Positions 61,473 to 64,000 of a stretch of 64,000 nt of DNA are shown here, piece after piece. The notes beneath the pieces were generated by a model that saw nothing but the letters and a program-made list of their open reading frames with translations, was not told where the DNA came from and did no database searches. Source of the stretch: Sulfurospirillum sp. SCADC (lineage in GTDB: Bacteria; Campylobacterota; Campylobacteria; Campylobacterales; Sulfurospirillaceae). The DNA is taken from the NCBI RefSeq assembly GCF_000743525.1, contig NZ_JQGK01000003.1:62001-126000 (forward strand), written 5' to 3'. Numbering within the stretch: the first letter of the stretch is position 1; each line of letters starts with the position of its first letter. The position numbers were made by a program, and so were the translations under genes.

Positions 61473-61602
61473 ATGAACTCCTTTTAAATTTTTAACTAAA
61501 ATTAATGTGTGGGAGTGACGTTAAAATTACAATTTTGCCCCCATTGTATTTAACCTGAAGATATTTTCAATGCACTAAAATAATAAACCTAATAATTTGA
61601 TA

Positions 61603-61647
61603 GAATACGAGAGTTAGACGGCTTTTCCTTCCGTAACTTGGCTATTC
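61603..61647 (-). other. Structured hairpin in the leader of the chemoreceptor gene
   Basis: On either strand GAATA (61603-61607) pairs with TATTC (61643-61647), GTTA (61613-61616) with TAAC (61634-61637) and CGG (61619-61621) with CCG (61631-61633), with symmetrical internal loops. On the minus strand it lies about 130 bases before the chemoreceptor ATG, so it may be a 5'-UTR structure. Within the same 335-bp gap a 12-bp palindrome GTCCTATAGGAC is at 61718-61729, near the start of the XRE gene. I see no gene there. Confidence 0.4.
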
Positions 61648-61807
61648 GTTTATGCACAACTAATAATAAAAAATTAATATTTTGAGCATTGTAAGCCAAT
61701 ACAAAAAATACTGCAAAGTCCTATAGGACATTGAAGCAAACGCGTTATCAAAGTAAACTCACCCAAAAATCACCTATGCAGGTGTTGTTTTGAAAGAGCA
61801 GAGGATT

Positions 61808-62050
61808 ATGTGTCAATATGATGTTGAAGAAATACATGCTCAAATACGCCATAATGTAAAGCTATTGAGGGAAAAGAGAGGAAAGAGTCAGCTTGAAATG
61901 GCGCTTGCTATCGGACACTCATCGGCAGCATTTTACGCCAAAGCAGAACTCGGAATTCAGCGCAAAAAATTCAATGTTGAACATTTGTGTAAAATTGCAA
62001 ATGTTTTAGAAGTGGATATTCGGGATTTTTTCGATCATTTAAAGGAGTAG
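61808..62050 (+). CDS. XRE-family HTH regulator
   Basis: 80 residues from ATG 61808 (AGAGG close upstream; a TTG 18 bases earlier is less likely). The Cro/C1-type helix-turn-helix is IRHNVKLLREKRGKSQLEMA followed by IGHSSAAFYAKAELG. The C-terminal half (FNVEHLCKIANVLEVDIRDF) is the usual family end. A single-domain protein, so it likely represses itself or a neighbouring gene. The palindrome GTCCTATAGGAC 80 bases upstream is a possible operator. Confidence 0.85.
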   Translation: MCQYDVEEIHAQIRHNVKLLREKRGKSQLEMALAIGHSSAAFYAKAELGIQRKKFNVEHLCKIANVLEVDIRDFFDHLKE

Positions 62051-62069
62051 GGCTTTACATGTAAAGCCC
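62050..62069. terminator. 20-bp palindrome GGGCTTTACATGTAAAGCCC between convergent genes
   Basis: The palindrome is perfect, starts at the last base of the XRE stop and ends eight bases before the yebC stop. A TTTACATGTAAA unit forms its centre. It can act as a terminator for either gene, with A/T tracts weak on both sides. Confidence 0.65.
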
Positions 62070-62076
62070 AAAAGTG

Positions 62077-62787
62077 TTAACCAATATTCGTGTAAACTGC
62101 CTGTACGTCGTCATCGTCTTCGATTTTTTCGATGATCTTTTCAACATCCACCATCTGCTCTTCGCTAAAGCTGACCGGCGTGTTAGCGATGCGCTCCAAG
62201 TTGGCTTTGGTAAGGCTAATGCCAAGGCGATCAAACGCGGCGTTGAGTGTTCCAAAGTTGGTGTAGTCAGCATACACCAAGACCACGCCATCTTCTTCCT
62301 CAATCTCTTCAAGTCCAGCGTCGATCAGCTCAAGCTCTAGCTCTTCGATGTCCATCTCAGAAGTCTTCGCGAACTCAAAAACCGCTTTGCGTGAGAACAT
62401 AAATTCGAGTGAGCCATTATTGACCATCTCTCCGCCTGCTTTTTTAAACGCGCTTTTGATGTTCGCAACCGTTCGTGTGTTATTGTCCGTTGCGCATTCC
62501 ACAAAAAAAAGTGAACCGTGCGGTCCTTTGCCTTCAAAGGTGACTTCGCTAAGGGTTTGTGCATCTTTGCCAAGGGCTCGTTTAATCGCCGCATCGATGT
62601 TGTCTTTGGGCATATTTTCCGCTTTAGCGTTGAGGATCGCTGTTCTGAGTTTTGCATTGCTCTCAGGGTCTCCGCCGCCTTCTTTGGCCGCCATCATAAT
62701 GGTTCGGCCCAGTCTTGGAAATACGCGTGACATATTTCCCCATCGTTTCATTTTTGATGCTTTTCGGTATTCAAACGCTCTTCCCAT
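62077..62787 (-). CDS. yebC: YebC/PmpR-family protein
   Basis: 236 residues from ATG 62787, giving the standard start [16 protein letters not shown]; the longer frame uses a TTG. Conserved blocks [16 protein letters not shown]-like (residues ~65-85: [20 protein letters not shown]) and the [20 protein letters not shown] segment are clear. YebC proteins resolve ribosome stalling at polyproline or act as DNA-binding regulators. Convergent with the XRE gene. Confidence 0.95.
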   Translation of the reverse strand: MGRAFEYRKASKMKRWGNMSRVFPRLGRTIMMAAKEGGGDPESNAKLRTAILNAKAENMPKDNIDAAIKRALGKDAQTLSEVTFEGKGPHGSLFFVECATDNNTRTVANIKSAFKKAGGEMVNNGSLEFMFSRKAVFEFAKTSEMDIEELELELIDAGLEEIEEEDGVVLVYADYTNFGTLNAAFDRLGISLTKANLERIANTPVSFSEEQMVDVEKIIEKIEDDDDVQAVYTNIG

Positions 62788-62909
62788 AGGGGTCAATTCC
62801 TTGTTATGATGTTCTTAATAGTGCATTATTATAGCTTGTTTAACCCTTGTTTAAAATAAGAGTTTCTTCTATAATAGTTCAACAGTTCACACATTCAAAG
62901 GATGATACG

Positions 62910-63506
62910 ATGGAAAATTTAAAAAAAATCTATAAAAAACATGGCTTCGAGCTCATTTGTGTTCCCACGCAAGAAGAAGCGCTGAGTGTCGCGATGAGTT
63001 TTATTAAGCCGCACATGAGCATAGGATTTGGCGGATCGACGACGGTTAAAGAAATTGGGCTGTATGACTATGTTACTTCTCGTAAAGACATCACACTTTT
63101 TAATCAATATGAAGTGGGCATCAGCATGGAAGAAAACAGTGAGCGAAGGCACAAAGGCATTCTCGCAGATCTTTACATCACGAGTACCAATGCGCTGACG
63201 AAAAATGGAGAACTGATCAATGCCGATGGTAGTGGAAATCGGGTCGCTGCACAGATCTTTGGACCTAAAAAGGTGCTGATTATTGCAGGCATCAATAAGT
63301 TGGTTGCAAACGTGGAAGAGGGCTTTGCGCGCATTCGCGATGTGGCAAGTCCCAAGAACATTGAGCGTATGAATAACCTTGCCATCAGTATGGGAAAAGA
63401 GCCACGCCATAACATGGGTAACATCGGTCGAAAATTTGCCTACATCAACGGCGATGACGAAGGGCGCACGACGATTATTTTGGTTGATGCGGTGCTTGGC
63501 TATTAA
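62910..63506 (+). CDS. LUD-domain (LutC-like, DUF162) protein
   Basis: 198 residues from ATG 62910 (AAAGGATG upstream); the longer frame lacks a ribosome site. The sequence FIKPHMSIGFGGSTTVKEIG, ADLYITSTNALTKNGELINA and GPKKVLIIAGINKLVANVEE is the LUD fold. LUD proteins act with Fe-S subunits in L-lactate oxidation, but standalone copies of unknown role are common. No lutA or lutB adjoins it. Confidence 0.88.
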   Translation: MENLKKIYKKHGFELICVPTQEEALSVAMSFIKPHMSIGFGGSTTVKEIGLYDYVTSRKDITLFNQYEVGISMEENSERRHKGILADLYITSTNALTKNGELINADGSGNRVAAQIFGPKKVLIIAGINKLVANVEEGFARIRDVASPKNIERMNNLAISMGKEPRHNMGNIGRKFAYINGDDEGRTTIILVDAVLGY

Positions 63507-63605
63507 AATGCTTCGCAGGGAAACACTTTACATGTAAATTTGTTATGGTGTGACTTATTTAGATTTTCCAAGGAAATTTGCATTAAAGTAAAATTATAAG
63601 AAGTT

Positions 63606-63648
63606 TATGGAGCCTTGGTCGTTAGAATAAGACTAACGGGGCTTCATA
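63606..63648 (+). other. Hairpin upstream of the TAXI-TRAP gene
   Basis: TATGGAGCC (63606-63614) pairs with GGCTTCATA (63640-63648) with one G-T pair, and CGTTAG (63620-63625) with CTAACG (63633-63638), separated by an asymmetric bulge TTGGT. It ends 39 bases before the ATG at 63688, so it lies in the leader or terminates the preceding gene. A TTTACATGTAAA is at 63527. Confidence 0.45.
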
Positions 63649-63687
63649 AGCCTTTGGTGTAATATCAAATTTCATAAGGAGCAATGG

Positions 63688-64000
63688 ATGAAAAAATCAC
63701 TTTTAGTAGGTGCATTAGCCGTATGTTTGAGTGTTTCCGTGTATGCGGCAGAGTTTATCAACGTTTTGACGGGTGGAACGAGTGGGATTTATTATCCTCT
63801 AGGTGTCGCACTTTCGCAGATGTATGCCAAAGCACTTCCTGATTCTAAAACAGCGGTTCAAGCAACTAAGGCAAGTGTCGAAAACCTCAATCTTCTCCAA
63901 GCAGGAAGAGGCGAGGCAGGTATCTCTTTGGGTGATTCGTTTTCTGATGCGTACAAAGGCGATGCCGATGCTGGCTTTAAAGCGCCACTCGATAAGCTTC
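63688..64000 (+). CDS. TAXI-family TRAP transporter substrate-binding protein (partial)
   Basis: Starts at ATG 63688, preceded by AAGGAG (63676-63681), and runs off the window after 104 codons. A signal peptide KKSLLVGALAVCLSVSVYAA is followed by EFINVLTGGTSGIYYPLGVA and AVQATKASVENLNLLQAGRG, the TAXI solute-binding signature. It captures substrates such as glutamate for a TRAP transporter whose membrane genes would be expected downstream. Confidence 0.9.
   Translation, partial: MKKSLLVGALAVCLSVSVYAAEFINVLTGGTSGIYYPLGVALSQMYAKALPDSKTAVQATKASVENLNLLQAGRGEAGISLGDSFSDAYKGDADAGFKAPLDKL

Larger units (their letters stand above)
942..63537. repeat. Dispersed palindrome TTACATGTAA (usually TTTACATGTAAA), 39 copies
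   Basis: Exact copies of TTACATGTAA start at 942, 4128, 4291, 5022, 6212, 6702, 8047, 10123, 15347, 15497, 15520, 16709, 18745, 18757, 19737, 19885, 19984, 20032, 20868, 22956, 27890, 27928, 28256, 34897, 38346, 40952, 42204, 42217, 45341, 45755, 46239, 49005, 55162, 55205, 56840, 59815, 59842, 62055 and 63528. Twenty-two lie inside genes (five in the radical SAM gene, four in the DUF4391 gene, three each in napF and dbpA) and 17 between genes. A random 10-mer of this composition would be expected about 0.2 times. In coding copies the frame gives LHVK/LHVN or FTCK; the third frame would create a stop and is not used. Its function is unknown. Confidence 0.95.

Noticed and set aside
61700-61800. 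Cyclic di-GMP riboswitch before the XRE gene
   Set aside because: A GCAAAG-like stretch is present, but the conserved GEMM stems and GGCAAACC are not.
1-64000. CRISPR arrays, tRNA or rRNA genes
   Set aside because: No regularly spaced long direct repeats, cloverleaf sequences or rRNA-like stretches were seen; the only dispersed repeat is the TTACATGTAA palindrome.

Overview
The window looks like chromosomal DNA of a free-living, respiratory member of the Campylobacterota, most likely Sulfurospirillum or a close relative. This is inferred from family knowledge, not from a database search. The signs are a periplasmic nitrate reductase operon in the order napAGHBFLD without napC, an epsilon-type bc1 complex with a di-heme cytochrome c, a selenocysteine formate dehydrogenase preceded by a tiny Tat protein, histidine kinases with an HQWRQPL box, many PAS/MCP/HD-GYP signalling proteins, and tightly overlapping operons.

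Layout. 1-679: 5' part of a methylthioribose kinase gene (minus strand). 848-930: a small MITE-like inverted repeat. 972-6794: a five-gene operon of rhodanese lipoprotein, TVP38/DedA protein, CCG Fe-S protein, second TVP38/DedA protein, and a radical SAM-methyltransferase-DUF5714 fusion. 6796-9292: DMT exporter, ferredoxin, nicotinate phosphoribosyltransferase-like gene. 9298-10017: a RelB/YafQ-type toxin-antitoxin module abutting a HEPN gene remnant. 10174-17026: the nap operon with an FNR/NssR-like site. 17037-18731: a PAS protein and ychF. 18790-27037: an accessory defence island (two 5'-truncated genes meeting head to head, DUF4391, PemK/MazF toxin, type III Mod, AlbA_2 ATP-binding protein, type III Res). 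27073-35946: FTR-rhodanese fusion, then a TorD/molybdoenzyme/Fe-S module, a probable small selenoprotein, and a response regulator/periplasmic binding protein/histidine kinase set. 36144-40699: cytochrome c, bc1 complex, heme-motif chemoreceptor. 40989-50303: porin, signalling protein, phosphatidylserine decarboxylase, DbpA helicase, an RloA/RloB pair, a DauR-like regulator divergent from a beta-hydroxyacid dehydrogenase. 50553-55158: formate dehydrogenase with Sec. 55280-56835: a leader peptide rich in Val/Leu codons, then leuA. 56919-64000: LysE exporter, HD-GYP protein, chemoreceptor, XRE regulator, YebC, LUD protein, and the start of a TAXI-TRAP binding protein.

Four observations stand out. 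(1) The palindrome TTACATGTAA (core of TTTACATGTAAA) occurs 39 times by my reading, where chance predicts well under one. It lies in genes (always in frames giving LHVK-like or FTCK-like peptides) and, more than expected, between genes, where inverted pairs form perfect hairpins. (2) The short secreted-protein gene at 31496 reads through an in-frame UGA followed, at the same 18-nt spacing as in the fdhA gene of this window, by a bacterial SECIS-like hairpin. It is a candidate undescribed selenoprotein. (3) A 33-codon leader ending in a Val/Leu run precedes a leuA that lacks the allosteric domain, which suggests attenuation replaces feedback inhibition. (4) The 972-6794 operon couples radical SAM, methyltransferase and DUF5714 in one polypeptide next to two TVP38 membrane proteins and thiol/Fe-S proteins, resembling a metalloid-handling pathway.

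The respiratory genes work together. Formate dehydrogenase feeds electrons into the quinone pool. NapGH/NapA and the bc1 complex/cytochrome c draw from it, and a second molybdoenzyme offers another terminal reaction. The chemoreceptors and PAS proteins plausibly sense the resulting redox state. No tRNA, rRNA, CRISPR array or complete insertion sequence was seen.
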